NCBI GenBank assembly: GCA_027483465.1
Contig: JAIXUQ010000084.1
Coordinates: 62,001-126,000 of the forward strand
Source: Sphingomonadales bacterium
GTDB taxonomy: Bacteria > Pseudomonadota > Alphaproteobacteria > Sphingomonadales > Sphingomonadaceae
Length of the DNA stretch: 64,000 nt
Reading direction: 5' to 3'
The notes under the pieces were generated by a model. That model ran no database searches and had not been told where the DNA came from. It worked only from the letters and a program-made list of their open reading frames with translations. Of this stretch, positions 34,754-45,100 are shown piece by piece (the first letter of the stretch is position 1; each line of letters starts with the position of its first letter). The translations under genes and the position numbers were made by a program.

Positions 34754-36855
34754 CAGTGGGCGATGCCGAACTGGGTGAGGATGAAGGCATATTCCTCGGC
34801 CAGTTCCTCCAGCGCGGCAAAACGCCCGGATTTGCCGCCGTGGCCGGCGCCCATGTTGGTCTTGAAGATCAGCGGGTTGGCATCGGTCTTGGTGGCGCGC
34901 AATCTGGCCACCCATTTCGCCGGCTCCCAATAGGTGACGCGCGGATCATTCAGCCCGGCCGTCACCATCAGCGGCGGATAGGCCTGGGCGCGCACCTGAT
35001 CATAGGGCGAATAGGAACGGATCAGCTCGAAATCGGCCTTGCTGGTGATCGGGTTGCCCCATTCCGGCCATTCGCCCGGCGTCAAGGGCAGGCTTTCATC
35101 CAGCATGGTGTTGAGCACATCAACGAACGGCACATGCGCCACCACGGCGCGGAACAGCTGCGGCGCCTGGTTGACCACGGCGCCCATCAGCTCCCCGCCG
35201 GCCGAGCCGCCGCTGGCCGAGATCATGCCCGGCGCCGTCCAGCCGGCCTTGACGAGGCCGGCCGCCACATCGACGAAATCGTTGAACGTGTTGGTGCGCT
35301 TGGCCAATTTGCCATCCAGATACCATTGATAGCCCAGATCATCGCCGCCCCTGATCTGGGCAATGGCAAAGGCCACCCCGCGATCGAGCAGGGACAGGCG
35401 GTTGGCCGAAAAGCCCGGCATGGTGGGGATGCCATAGGCGCCATAGGCATAAAGATGCAGCTTGCCGCTGCCATCGGGCTTGAAGCCCTTTTTATGGACA
35501 ATGGCCACCGGCACGCGCACGCCATCGCGGGCGGTGATCCACAGCCGCTGGCTTTCATACTGGCTGGCATCATAGCCCGACGGCACCGCTTGCACCTTGC
35601 GGGTGATGAGCCGGCCGGCCTTCACATCATAATCATAAACCGTGGCCGGCGTGACCATGGAGGCATAGTTCAAGCGCAGCAGCGGCGCATCGGGCTCGGC
35701 ATTGCTGCCGATGCTGGCGGTGTAGGCGGCTTCGGTGAACGGGATCACCGTCTCGCGGCCATCATCGGTGCGCAGCACGATGCGGTCCAGCCCGTCGCGG
35801 CGGCCTTCGATGGCCAGATAGGAGGCAAAGGCGGTGATCGCGGTGATATAGTCGCGGTCGCTGCCGGGGATCAGCGTGGTCCATTCGGCCGGTTTGGCCA
35901 GGCTGGCGGTGGCGACGCGGAAATTGACATGGCTGTCGTTGCTGCGGATGAACAATGTCTGCCCGCGCACATCCAGATCATAGGTGACCCCCGGCTGCCG
36001 GCGCCTGACCAGGATCGGCGCGGCCTCAGGCTTGGCGGTGGGCAGCAGCCGCATTTCGGATGTGGCATGATCGGCGCTGGTGATGATGAACCATTTGCCG
36101 TCCTGGCTGCGGCTGACGGCGACGCCAAAGCCCTTGTCCTCGCTTTCCTCATAGACCACCCGGTCCTCGCCGGACTGGCCCAGGATGTGGAGCCGGGCCT
36201 TGATGCGCCGCCAATTCTCGTTGACCTCGGTCCACATCAGCGCCTTCGAATCGGCGCTCCACACCAGTTGGCCCACGCTCACCTTGGTGACCGTCTCGAT
36301 ATCCTTGCCCGAAGCGATGTCGCGGATGCGCACGGTGAAGCGCTCACTGCCATCGGTGTCGATGGCATAGGCCAGCAGCCGGCCATCGGGGCTGACCGTC
36401 TGGGCGCCCAGCCGGAAATAGCCCAGCCCCTTGGCCAGTTCGGGTTCGGACAGCAGCAACTGGTCCGGGCCACCATTGCGCGGACGGCGCATCCAGGTGC
36501 GATATTGATCGCCGGGCTGGAACTGCCACCAGTATTCGAACGCGCCATCGGGCACCGGCACCGAGGCGTCGTCCTGCTTCACCCGGCCTTTCAGCTCGTC
36601 ATAGATCTTGTCTTTCAGGGCCGCCGCCGGGGCCATCTGGGCTTCGTAATAGGCATTCTCGGCCTTCAGATAGGCCAGCACGTCGGGATCATCGACGGTG
36701 GGGTAATTCTGGTCCTTCAGCCAGTGATACGGGTCTTCCACGGTGATGCCGTGGTGGGTGAAGCTGTGCGGGCGGGTGGCGGCGATGGGGGGCTGCATCT
36801 GGGCGAGGGCTCCGGTGGCGGTGGCCAGCATGATGAGGGCGAGAAGCGCCTTCAT
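34753..36855 (-). CDS. Exported oligopeptidase B-type S9A peptidase
   Basis: The protein is 700 residues with signal peptide MKALLALIMLATATGALAQ. A propeller domain (about 80-430) is followed by a catalytic domain with the serine in SGGSAGGELMG (near 550), the aspartate in GLNDPRVTYWEP (near 636) and the histidine in GAGHGGKSGR (near 668). Family members cut short peptides after Arg/Lys. The start at 36855 was preferred to 36912 because it opens the signal peptide. It is divergent from an aminopeptidase P gene, 74 bases away. Confidence 0.93.
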   Translation of the reverse strand: MKALLALIMLATATGALAQMQPPIAATRPHSFTHHGITVEDPYHWLKDQNYPTVDDPDVLAYLKAENAYYEAQMAPAAALKDKIYDELKGRVKQDDASVPVPDGAFEYWWQFQPGDQYRTWMRRPRNGGPDQLLLSEPELAKGLGYFRLGAQTVSPDGRLLAYAIDTDGSERFTVRIRDIASGKDIETVTKVSVGQLVWSADSKALMWTEVNENWRRIKARLHILGQSGEDRVVYEESEDKGFGVAVSRSQDGKWFIITSADHATSEMRLLPTAKPEAAPILVRRRQPGVTYDLDVRGQTLFIRSNDSHVNFRVATASLAKPAEWTTLIPGSDRDYITAITAFASYLAIEGRRDGLDRIVLRTDDGRETVIPFTEAAYTASIGSNAEPDAPLLRLNYASMVTPATVYDYDVKAGRLITRKVQAVPSGYDASQYESQRLWITARDGVRVPVAIVHKKGFKPDGSGKLHLYAYGAYGIPTMPGFSANRLSLLDRGVAFAIAQIRGGDDLGYQWYLDGKLAKRTNTFNDFVDVAAGLVKAGWTAPGMISASGGSAGGELMGAVVNQAPQLFRAVVAHVPFVDVLNTMLDESLPLTPGEWPEWGNPITSKADFELIRSYSPYDQVRAQAYPPLMVTAGLNDPRVTYWEPAKWVARLRATKTDANPLIFKTNMGAGHGGKSGRFAALEELAEEYAFILTQFGIAH

Positions 36856-36929
36856 GGGCGAATCCTGTGCTTGAGGCGGGGCGTGGCCGCGCCTATCTGG
36901 GGCCGGCATCAATAAGGGATCATCTGGCC

Positions 36930-38726
36930 ATGTCCACCACCTCTGCCCGGCTCGGCGCCCTGCGCGCGCGGCTTGCCGCCGATGGGCTGGATGGCTTTGT
37001 CGTGCCGATCAGCGACGAGCATATGAGCGAATATGTTGGCGATTATGCCCAGCGCCTGGCCTGGCTGACCGGCTTTGGCGGTTCGGCCGGCAGCGCCGTG
37101 GTGCTGGCCGACCGGGCAGCGATGTTCACCGATGGCCGCTACACGGTGCAGGTGCGCCAGCAGGTGCCGGCCGATCTGTTCAGCTATCAGGACGTGCCGA
37201 AAACCAGCCCGGCACAATGGCTGGCCGATCAGGTGCAGCCCGGCCAGCGCATCGGCCATGATCCCTGGCTGCACACGCGGCCGTGGGCGGCCAGCACCGC
37301 CGGGCTGCTCAAGGCCCGGGGCGCCGAGCTGGTGGCGGTGGCGGCCAATCCCATCGATGCGGTGTGGGCCGACCGGCCGGCGCCGTCGCTGGCCGCCATC
37401 GAGGTGCATGGCGATGCATTTGCCGGCCAGGGCCACGCCGAAAAGCGCGCCGCCGTGGCGGCCTGGCTGGCCGAGCGCCACTGCGCCGCCGTGGTGATCG
37501 CCGCGCTCGATTCGGTGGCCTGGCTGCTCAATGTGCGCGGCCGCGATGTGCCGCGCACGCCGGTGGCGCTGGCCTTTGCCATCGTCCACGCCGATGCCAG
37601 CGTCGATCTGTTCACCGCGCCGGACAAGATCACGCCCGAACTGGTGGCGCATCTGGGGCCGGACGTGCGCTGCGCCCCGCGCGATGGGTTCACCGCGGCG
37701 CTGGCGGCGCTGGCCGGGCAGACGGTGGCAGCCGATCCGCAAAGCTGCGTGGCGGCCATCTTCGATGCGCTGGAGGCCGGCGGCGCCACCATCGTTGAGG
37801 CGCGCGATCCATGCGTGCTGCCGCGCGCCATCAAGAATCCGGTGGAGGTGGCCGGGACCATCGCGGCCCATGTCCGCGATGGCGCCGCCCTCACCCGCTT
37901 CCTGGCCTGGTTTGACCGGGAGGCGCCCACGGGCGGGCTGGACGAAGTGTCGGCCGCCGAGCGGCTGCGCCAGTTCCGCGCCGAAACCAACAGCCTTGAG
38001 GATCTGTCGTTCGACACGATTTCGGCCGCCGGGCCCAACGCGGCGCTGCCGCATTACCGGGTGTCAGCCGAAACCAACCGGCCGATCACGCCCGACAGCA
38101 TCTATCTGGTCGATTCGGGTGGCCAGTATCGCGACGGCACCACCGATGTGACGCGCACCATGGTGGTGGGCACGCCCACGCCGGAAATGCAGGACCGCTT
38201 CACCCGCGTGCTGAAGGGCCATATCGCGCTGGCCCGTGCGCTGTTTCCGGCCGGCACCAAGGGCGTGCAGCTCGATGCGCTGGCGCGCCAGCATCTGTGG
38301 GCGGCCGGGCTGGATTACAACCACGGCACCGGCCACGGCGTGGGCAGCTATCTTTCGGTGCACGAGGGCCCGCAGCGCATCGCGGCGGCCTGGTCGGCCC
38401 AGGCCGGCGGCGACGAGCCGTTGCAGCCGGGCATGATCCTGTCGAACGAGCCGGGCTATTACAAGACCGGCGATTACGGCATCCGCATCGAGAATCTGGT
38501 GCTGGTGGAGCGCCGCGACGTGGCCGGGGCCGAGCGTGAATTGCTGGGCTTCCGCGAGCTGACCCTGGCGCCGATCGATCGCCGGCTGGTGGACGTGGGC
38601 CTGTTGACGCCTGACGAGCGGGACTGGTGGAACGATTATCACGCCCGGGTGCTGGCCGAAATCGGCCCGCTGATCAGCGATCCTGATGATCGTGCCTGGC
38701 TGGCTTCGGCCTGCGCGCCGCTGTGA
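36930..38726 (+). CDS. Xaa-Pro aminopeptidase (M24B)
   Basis: The protein is 598 residues with the three-domain layout of eukaryote-like aminopeptidase P: two creatinase-like N-terminal domains, then a pita-bread domain. Metal ligands are Asp in IYLVDSGGQY (near 394), Asp in GTTDVTRT (near 405), His in NHGTGHGVGSYL (near 468), Glu in LSNEPGYY (near 507) and Glu in IRIENLVLV (near 520). No signal peptide is seen, so it is cytoplasmic. It releases N-terminal residues preceding proline and complements the DPP-IV-like and M28 enzymes nearby. Confidence 0.94.
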   Translation: MSTTSARLGALRARLAADGLDGFVVPISDEHMSEYVGDYAQRLAWLTGFGGSAGSAVVLADRAAMFTDGRYTVQVRQQVPADLFSYQDVPKTSPAQWLADQVQPGQRIGHDPWLHTRPWAASTAGLLKARGAELVAVAANPIDAVWADRPAPSLAAIEVHGDAFAGQGHAEKRAAVAAWLAERHCAAVVIAALDSVAWLLNVRGRDVPRTPVALAFAIVHADASVDLFTAPDKITPELVAHLGPDVRCAPRDGFTAALAALAGQTVAADPQSCVAAIFDALEAGGATIVEARDPCVLPRAIKNPVEVAGTIAAHVRDGAALTRFLAWFDREAPTGGLDEVSAAERLRQFRAETNSLEDLSFDTISAAGPNAALPHYRVSAETNRPITPDSIYLVDSGGQYRDGTTDVTRTMVVGTPTPEMQDRFTRVLKGHIALARALFPAGTKGVQLDALARQHLWAAGLDYNHGTGHGVGSYLSVHEGPQRIAAAWSAQAGGDEPLQPGMILSNEPGYYKTGDYGIRIENLVLVERRDVAGAERELLGFRELTLAPIDRRLVDVGLLTPDERDWWNDYHARVLAEIGPLISDPDDRAWLASACAPL

Positions 38727-38816
38727 TCACCGGGGTGATCGCCTGCGTCACCCTTCACCTTCGCAGCGGCGGCGCGGCGTGGTAACACACGCAGGTTCAC
38801 CGCTGGGAGACACTTG

Positions 38817-39368
38817 ATGCTGAAGCAGATCACCCTGGCCGCCGCCGCGCTCACCGCGCTGGTCGCCGCCGCACCCGCCCCGCAGAGCCTGCACCAGTTC
38901 AACCTGAAGACCATCGACGGCAAGCCGATGCCGCTGGCCCAATACAAGGGCAAGGTGGTGATGCTGGTCAACACCGCCTCGATGTGCGGCTTCACCCCGC
39001 AATATGAGGGCCTGCAGGCCCTGCACGACAGCTACAAGGCCAAGGGCTTCACCGTGCTGGCGGTGCCGTCGGGCGATTTTGGCGATCAGGAATTCGCCAG
39101 CAACGGCGAAGTGAAGCAGTTCTGCGAAAGCAAGTTCGGCATCAAGTTCCCGATGGCGGAAAAGGCCGTGGTCAAGGGCCCCAATGCCATCCCGGTCTAC
39201 AAGTGGGCCGCCGCCACGCTGGGCGAAGCCAACACCCCGCAGTGGAATTTCCACAAATATCTGATCGGCAAGGATGGCAAGCTGATCGCCGCCTTTGGCA
39301 CCCGCACCACGCCCACCGCGCCGGAAGTGACCGCCGCCGTGCAGAAGGCGCTGGCCGCCAAGGGTTGA
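38817..39368 (+). CDS. Exported glutathione peroxidase-family protein
   Basis: The protein is 183 residues. A signal peptide (LKQITLAAAALTALVAAAPA) precedes the thioredoxin-like fold. The peroxidatic Cys lies in NTASMCGFTPQYEGL (near 59), Gln in PSGDFGDQEF and the Trp-Asn pair in QWNFHKYLIG (near 144). The PSGDFG segment replaces the PCNQFG of classical enzymes, so that second Cys is absent. Start ATG 38817 is preceded at good spacing by GGGAGA. The reductant is probably thioredoxin-like rather than glutathione; that is inference from the family. Confidence 0.9.
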   Translation: MLKQITLAAAALTALVAAAPAPQSLHQFNLKTIDGKPMPLAQYKGKVVMLVNTASMCGFTPQYEGLQALHDSYKAKGFTVLAVPSGDFGDQEFASNGEVKQFCESKFGIKFPMAEKAVVKGPNAIPVYKWAAATLGEANTPQWNFHKYLIGKDGKLIAAFGTRTTPTAPEVTAAVQKALAAKG

Positions 39369-39379
39369 ACCGCGAAAGG

Positions 39380-39517
39380 CTAATCGGGCTTGGGCTGGGG
39401 GTGCTGGTCCGCAAGTGGATCCGCGCGATCCCCCAGCCCCTTGCGCTTCCTGAGATTCGCGCGCAGCGCCGCGGCCAACCGTTCGGCGCGCGCGTCCTTT
39501 GCCGGTTTCTCGCTCAT
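39380..39517 (-). CDS. Small basic conserved-type protein
   Basis: A 45-residue reading frame (MSEKPAKDARAERLAAALRA...) with a helical, Arg/Lys-rich centre (LRANLRKRKG). It resembles short proteins of the 'RLAxxLRANLxRRKAQ' type that are common in sphingomonads. Start ATG 39517 has GGCGG just upstream; an in-frame ATG at 39535 is an alternative. It is convergent with the glutathione peroxidase gene and divergent from tRNA-Thr. No function is known. Confidence 0.5.
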   Translation of the reverse strand: MSEKPAKDARAERLAAALRANLRKRKGLGDRADPLADQHPQPKPD

Positions 39518-39649
39518 ACTGCCGCCATAGCGCATCAGCGTGGCCGTGCAAGCGGCCGACATGCAGGCCGGTTGAACCATCGCTTGACAGGCCATCGGCC
39601 CTTGGCCATAGGGCCGCTTCCCGCATCGCTGCGGGCACATCCGGGGCGT

Positions 39650-39724
<75 letters not shown>

Positions 39725-39743
39725 CCGCCCCGCCGATTTCCGC

Positions 39744-39781
39744 AAAACCCCCGGGCTTGCCCCCGGGGGTTTCGCTTTTTT
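39744..39781 (+). terminator. Intrinsic terminator of tRNA-Thr
   Basis: AAAACCCCCGGG-CTTG-CCCCCGGGGGTTT forms a long GC stem, followed by a six-base T run at 39776-39781. It ends the tRNA-Thr transcript before the Lrp/AsnC gene. Confidence 0.85.
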
Positions 39782-39818
39782 CACTTGGAAACGCGGCACA
39801 GGCCGGCAAAATACCGGC

Positions 39819-40274
39819 ATGGACAAGATTGATTCGGAAATTTTGCGGCTCCTTCAGCAGGACAACCGCATCACCGCGGCCGAACTGGGCGCCGCCGTCG
39901 GCCTCTCCACCTCGGCGGCCAACGATCGGCTGCGCCGTCTCAACGCCAGCGGCGTGATCGCCGCCAACCGGGCGATCCTGGCACCGACGGCGCTGGGCCG
40001 CACGCTGCTGGCCTTCCTGTTCGTCGATCTGGAGCCGCGCAGCGACGAGGCCGGATTCGCCGCCGCCATGGCCGCCGCCCCCGATGTGCTGGAAGCCCAT
40101 CACATCACCGGCCCGCACAACTGGCTGATCAAGCTGCGCGTGGCCGACACCGCCGACCTGCAGCGCTTCCTGACCGACAGGCTGAAGCCCCTGCCCGGCG
40201 TGATCCGCACCGAAACGCTGATCGCGCTGGACAGCGCCAAGGACAGCACCATCCTGCCCACGGGCGCCGCCTGA
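39819..40274 (+). CDS. Lrp/AsnC-family transcriptional regulator
   Basis: The protein is 151 residues: an N-terminal helix-turn-helix (MDKIDSEILRLLQQDNRITAAELGAAVGLSTSAANDRLRRL) and a RAM ligand-binding domain (about 65-145). Such regulators sense amino acids and form octamers. The neighbouring exported peptidases make amino-acid or dipeptide supply a sensible signal, but the target is unknown. Its stop overlaps the next start by one base (TGATG). Confidence 0.92.
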   Translation: MDKIDSEILRLLQQDNRITAAELGAAVGLSTSAANDRLRRLNASGVIAANRAILAPTALGRTLLAFLFVDLEPRSDEAGFAAAMAAAPDVLEAHHITGPHNWLIKLRVADTADLQRFLTDRLKPLPGVIRTETLIALDSAKDSTILPTGAA

Positions 40275-40717
40275 TGTTCCGCGACGCCGATATCAGCCGC
40301 ATTGGCGAAGGCCTGATCGCCGCCACCCTGCCCAGGGCGGACTGGACCCATGCCGCCCATGTCGCGGCGGCGGCCCATATCATCGCCGCCCGCCCCGATC
40401 TGGATGCGGAAAGGGACATGCCGGCCATCATCCGCCGCTATAATCTTGCCACCGGCGGCGTGAACAGCGACAGCGCCGGCTATCACCATTCGATCACGCT
40501 GGCATCGCTGGCGGCGGTGCGCGCCGGGCTGGCGCTGGCCCCGGCGGCGCCGCTGGCCGTGCAGGTCAACGCGCTGCTCGCCGGCCTGCTGGGGGACAAA
40601 CACTGGCCGGAACATTTCTGGACGCGCGACGTTCTGTTCTCGGTGGCGGCCCGGCGCGGCTGGGTTGCCCCCGACAAGGCAGCGCTGCCCTTTACCGTGC
40701 GGGCCGGCATGGCCTAA
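40274..40717 (+). CDS. Conserved protein of unknown function, coupled to Lrp/AsnC regulator
   Basis: A 147-residue protein without signal peptide or membrane segment. It contains a His-rich pattern, WTHAAHVAAAAHII (near 25-38) and AGYHHSITLASLAAV (near 68-82), typical of an unnamed all-helical family whose conserved histidines suggest metal binding. Translation is coupled to the regulator (one-base overlap), so the two probably act together. No function can be assigned. Confidence 0.75.
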   Translation: MFRDADISRIGEGLIAATLPRADWTHAAHVAAAAHIIAARPDLDAERDMPAIIRRYNLATGGVNSDSAGYHHSITLASLAAVRAGLALAPAAPLAVQVNALLAGLLGDKHWPEHFWTRDVLFSVAARRGWVAPDKAALPFTVRAGMA

Positions 40718-40743
40718 ACCCTTCCCGCAAAGGGGAGAGGGAC

Positions 40744-42087
40744 ATGAAGACGCTCATCGCATCGCTGCTGCTGGCCAGCGCCAGCGTGGCCGCCACCACC
40801 GCTGTTGCCCAGGATTATCAGCGCCCGGCGGTGCCGCCACTGCGGGACCGGGTGGCCGCGCACGACCGGCTGGTGAAGGCCCGGCTGGACAGCATCGTGC
40901 CGCGCATCATGCGCGAGGTGGGCGTGGACATGTGGGTGCTGATCGCCTCCGAGTATAACGAGGACCCGGTGGTGAAGGCGATGCTGCCGGCGACCTGGGC
41001 CTCGGCGCGGCGGCGCATGGTGCTGATCTTCTTCGATGATGGCACCCGGGTGGAGCGGCTGGCCATCGCCCGTTATCCGGTGGGCGATCTCTTCCCGTCG
41101 CTGTGGAACCCGGAGCAGCAGCCCGAACAATGGGCACGCGTGGCGCAGGTGATCGCCGAGCGCAATCCCAAGCGCATCGCGGTGAACATCAGCCGGGATT
41201 TCGCGCTGGCCGATGGCCTGGCCACCGGCGAATATCGCCAGCTCGTCACCGCGCTGGGGCCGATGGCCAGCCGGCTGGAAAGCCATGACCGGCTGGCGCT
41301 GGGCGTGCTGGAAACCCGCACGCCCGAGGATATGGACGTGTATCAGGGCATCATGCGGGTGGCGCACAGCCTGATCCCCGAAGGCCTGTCGGAAAAGGTG
41401 ATCACGCCGGGCGTGACCACCACGCAGGATGTGGTGTGGTGGTATCGCGAGCGGCTGGCCGATCTGCGCCAGGATGCCTGGTGCCAGCCTTCGGTGACGG
41501 TGCAGCGCAATGCCGGCCCCGGCATCGTGCCCGGCCGCCAGACCTTGCCCGACAATGTGGTGATCATGCCCGGCGATCTGCTGCATGTCGATTTCTGCGC
41601 CGGCATGCTGGGCCTGAAGACCGACACGCAGCAACTGGCCTATGTGCTGAAACCCGGCGAGACGGATGCGCCGGCCGGGCTGAAGGCCGGCATGGCGGCG
41701 GCCAACAAGGTGCAGGATGCGCTGATCGCCAGCTTCAAGACCGGGCTGACCGGCAACGAGGTGCTGATGGCCGCGCGCCAGCGGGCGATTGCCGCCGGCA
41801 CCAACCCGATCATCTACACGCACAGCATCGGCCTGCATGGCCATGGCGCCGGGCCGTGGATCGGCAGCTGGGAAAACCAGAACCCCATCCCCGGCCGCGG
41901 CGAGTATCGCATCTATCCCGACACCGCCTGGTCGATCGAGCTGGCGGCGCTGGCCCGGGTGCCGGAATGGGGCAATGCCGAGGTGCGCTTCCCGCTGGAG
42001 GTGGACGGCTATTGGAACGGCAGCAGCTTCCGCTGGATCGACGGCCGCCAGACCCAGTTGATGCTGATCCCGCGCGCGGCCAGATAG
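40744..42087 (+). CDS. Exported M24-family metallopeptidase
   Basis: The protein is 447 residues with signal peptide LIASLLLASASVAATTAVAQ and a creatinase/aminopeptidase P-like N-terminal domain. A pita-bread domain retains the five ligands: Asp in LLHVDFCAG (near 282), Asp in LKTDTQQLAYV (near 293), His in GLHGHGAGPW (near 366), Glu in SIELAALA (near 400) and Glu in PLEVDGYW (near 420). It is therefore probably active on peptides in the periplasm. The start ATG 40744 follows GGGGAGAGGGAC, a strong ribosome-binding site. Confidence 0.9.
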   Translation: MKTLIASLLLASASVAATTAVAQDYQRPAVPPLRDRVAAHDRLVKARLDSIVPRIMREVGVDMWVLIASEYNEDPVVKAMLPATWASARRRMVLIFFDDGTRVERLAIARYPVGDLFPSLWNPEQQPEQWARVAQVIAERNPKRIAVNISRDFALADGLATGEYRQLVTALGPMASRLESHDRLALGVLETRTPEDMDVYQGIMRVAHSLIPEGLSEKVITPGVTTTQDVVWWYRERLADLRQDAWCQPSVTVQRNAGPGIVPGRQTLPDNVVIMPGDLLHVDFCAGMLGLKTDTQQLAYVLKPGETDAPAGLKAGMAAANKVQDALIASFKTGLTGNEVLMAARQRAIAAGTNPIIYTHSIGLHGHGAGPWIGSWENQNPIPGRGEYRIYPDTAWSIELAALARVPEWGNAEVRFPLEVDGYWNGSSFRWIDGRQTQLMLIPRAAR

Positions 42088-42142
42088 ACGGCGCCGCCCG
42101 CCGCCCGATCAGGCCGCGCCACCCCGGCTGGCCGCGCCCGCG

Positions 42143-45100
42143 TCAGCCGATCGTGTACAGGGCGCTGCCGGTGGGCAATTGCCGCGGATAGGTCAGGTCA
42201 AGATCGAGCATCGCTTCCCATTGGCTGTTGTTGGCAAAGCCATAGGCATCAAGGATGGTGACGGTTTGGGTGGCCCCGGTGGCCGAGGTCAGGCTCAGCA
42301 CCAGATCGAGGCTGCGCGCGCTGTTCTCCACGTTGATGCCGTTCACCGTGGCCGCCGTGCTGAGGAAGCCGGTCCTGACCGCGCTGATCTCCACGCCGGC
42401 GCCGAACAGGATCCGGTCACCGGCGCCGATCGCCATGTCGGTGATCACCGTGTGCGCCCCATCGTGGACCGCATCGAACAGGAAGATGTCCGCCTCAAGC
42501 CCGCCTTGCAGCACATCGATGCCGGCACCGGCCACCAGCGTGTCATTGCCGCGCCCGCCGGCCAGAAGATCATCACCGGCGCCGCCCGACAGGCGGTTGG
42601 CATTGCCATCGCCGCGCAGCTGATCGGCGAAGGCCGACCCGACGAGATTTTCAATGCCCGACAGGCGGTCGCCGGCGGCGTCTCCGCCCAGGCCCAGCCT
42701 GGTCGCCAGCGAGACCTGCACACCGGTGCCTGATTCGGCGAAGCTGGCCGTGTCGATGCCGGCGCCGCCGATCAGGATATCGGCACCCGGGCCGCCGCTC
42801 AGGATATCGTCGCCGTCATCGCCGCCCAGCGTGTCGGAATCGAGGCCGCCGAACAGCAGGTCGTTGCCGGTGCCGCCGTTGATCCGGTCGTTGCCGGCAT
42901 CGCCATGCAGCGTGTCGTTGCCGCCATTGCCGCTGATGACGTCGGCGCCGCCAAGCCCGTTGATGCGTTCGTCTGCCGCCGTGCCGATCAGGGTATCGGC
43001 GGCGGCGGTTCCGTTGCGCACCAGCGTTTCGTCAACGTCCCTGATGATGACCCGGAGCGCCTGCTGATCCGACGCCGAACCATCCAGCGCGGCGACGATG
43101 ACCTCGTAGACATTGTCGCCATCGGCATCCCCCGGCGCCTCGAAATCGGGGGCCGTCAGGAAGCTCAGCCGCCCGTCGACCTCGTCGATCCGGAACCGGC
43201 CGGCGTCGGCACCGCCCACGATGCCATAGCTGAGGAAACCCACGTCATCGACATCATAGCTGGTGACGGTGGTGACGACGCTGGCGTTCTCGTCCACGGT
43301 CACATCAGCCCTGTCGCCGCCGCCGAGCGAGGTGATGACCGGCGCATCGTTGACGGACCGGACAACGAAGCTGGCCCCGAGATCGAGTGTCACCGTTCCG
43401 TCGCTGACCGAGAACAGCAGCTCCACCGGCCCGTTGAAATGGGGGCCCGGCTCGATGGTGAAACTGCCGTCGGGGTTGCGGACGAAGCTCTGGCCGATCA
43501 CGTGGAAGGCGGTGATCGACAAGGCGTCGCCATCAACGTCGAAGAACTGGTCGAGCAGCTGCGCCGCGCTGATGCGGTACAGCGTGTCCTCGGTGCCATC
43601 GGGCAGATAGACACCGTCGAGCGGCACTTCCGGCGCGTCGTTCACGGCGCGCACGGTGATGGTCCGCTCGACGATGGTCTCGCCGCCCTGGCCATCGGCG
43701 ATGGCATAGAGAAGGACAAGCTGGCCGTTGTGATCGCCGCCCGGCGTGATGCGGTAGCTGCCGTTGCCCAGATCCTCGACGCTGCCCTGTTCGGTGCTGA
43801 TGCTGGAGATGCTGAGCGTGCCGCCATCGACATCGGTGAAGCCGGCCAGCAGCGCCGCCGCCGTGATGGTGAAGGGCGTGTCCTCGGTGGCATCGGGAAT
43901 GGCAAATGTGGCCGCGCCGCGCGGGGCGTCATTGGCGGCGGCAAAGTTCACGATCTTGCCGGCCGTGATCCGCACGCCGTCGGGATTGGTCAGCGTGTAG
44001 GTCAGCTTGACGGGGCCGACATGATCCTGTTGCGCGCGCAGGGTGTAGACCCCGTTGCTGTCGCGGTCGATCACGCCCCGGTTGGCCACAAGCCCGGTCA
44101 CGCTGAGATCGGTGAACTCCGGATAGTCTGCGGTGAGCAGCGCCGGGGTGAAGACGAAGTCAATATCCTCGTGCGCCGCCAGCGTGCCGTTGGGCACCAC
44201 CGTGCCGAACGAGATCAGCGTGCCGCCACGGCCATCGTCAAGCACGAAGGGCGCATCGAACAGCGGTTCGGCCAGCTGGAACGCCACGCTGCCGGAACGG
44301 CCGGACACCAGCAGGAGATTGCCCTGGATTTCGGCCGTGGTGTCGGGGCTGAAGGCGAAGCGCGGCAGCACGATGGTTTCGCGCGCATAGTCGAAACCGC
44401 TGATCACATTGGTGAAGTTGATCGTCGCATTCTGCTGCGGCGCGATGTCGATGACCAGGCTGCGCTCGGCCAGCCAATCGTCACCGAACCGGATCTGGCC
44501 GCTGCCGGCGGCGCCGGCGGACGCCAGTTGCAGGGTGCCCGACACCAGCGAGATGCCGCCGCTGAAGCTGTTGGCGACCGCCACGCCGCGTTCGACCGGT
44601 GCCAGCACGACGGTGCCGCCATCAATGAGCAGCGCGCCCTGGCCCGATCGGCTTGAATCCACCCCGCGCTCGTCGGCGATGACCCCGCTGATCGTCAGGA
44701 CTTCGCCCAGCCCCGGCGCCAGGCGCAGCGTCTCGCTGCCCTGGATGAAGATGCCCGAACCATGGGCGGCGCCGGCACTGCCGCCAGCGGCACGCCCCTC
44801 AAGAACGCCGGTGCCACCGGCGCCGCCGGTCACTTCGCCCGCGCCCACCATGGTGCTGCCGCGGATCGTCACCAGGCCGCCGGCCATCACGAAGATGCCG
44901 GCGCCGGCGGCCAGGCCACCGCCGCCACCGGCACTGCCATTGCCGCCGCCCCAGCCACCGGTGCCCGGCTGATAACCGGGGAAATTGCCGCCGTCCTCGT
45001 CAAGCGAGGCGAATTGGCTGCCGCCGCCGCCGCCGCCGAAACCGCCGGAGCCGGCGGTGTGATTGTCCCCGCCGCCGCCGGCGCCGAAGTTGCCGTTGAC

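Noticed and set aside
34756-36915. A 719-codon plus-strand frame opposite oligopeptidase B
   Set aside because: Its length matches only because it shadows the oligopeptidase gene; catalytic motifs are all on the minus strand.
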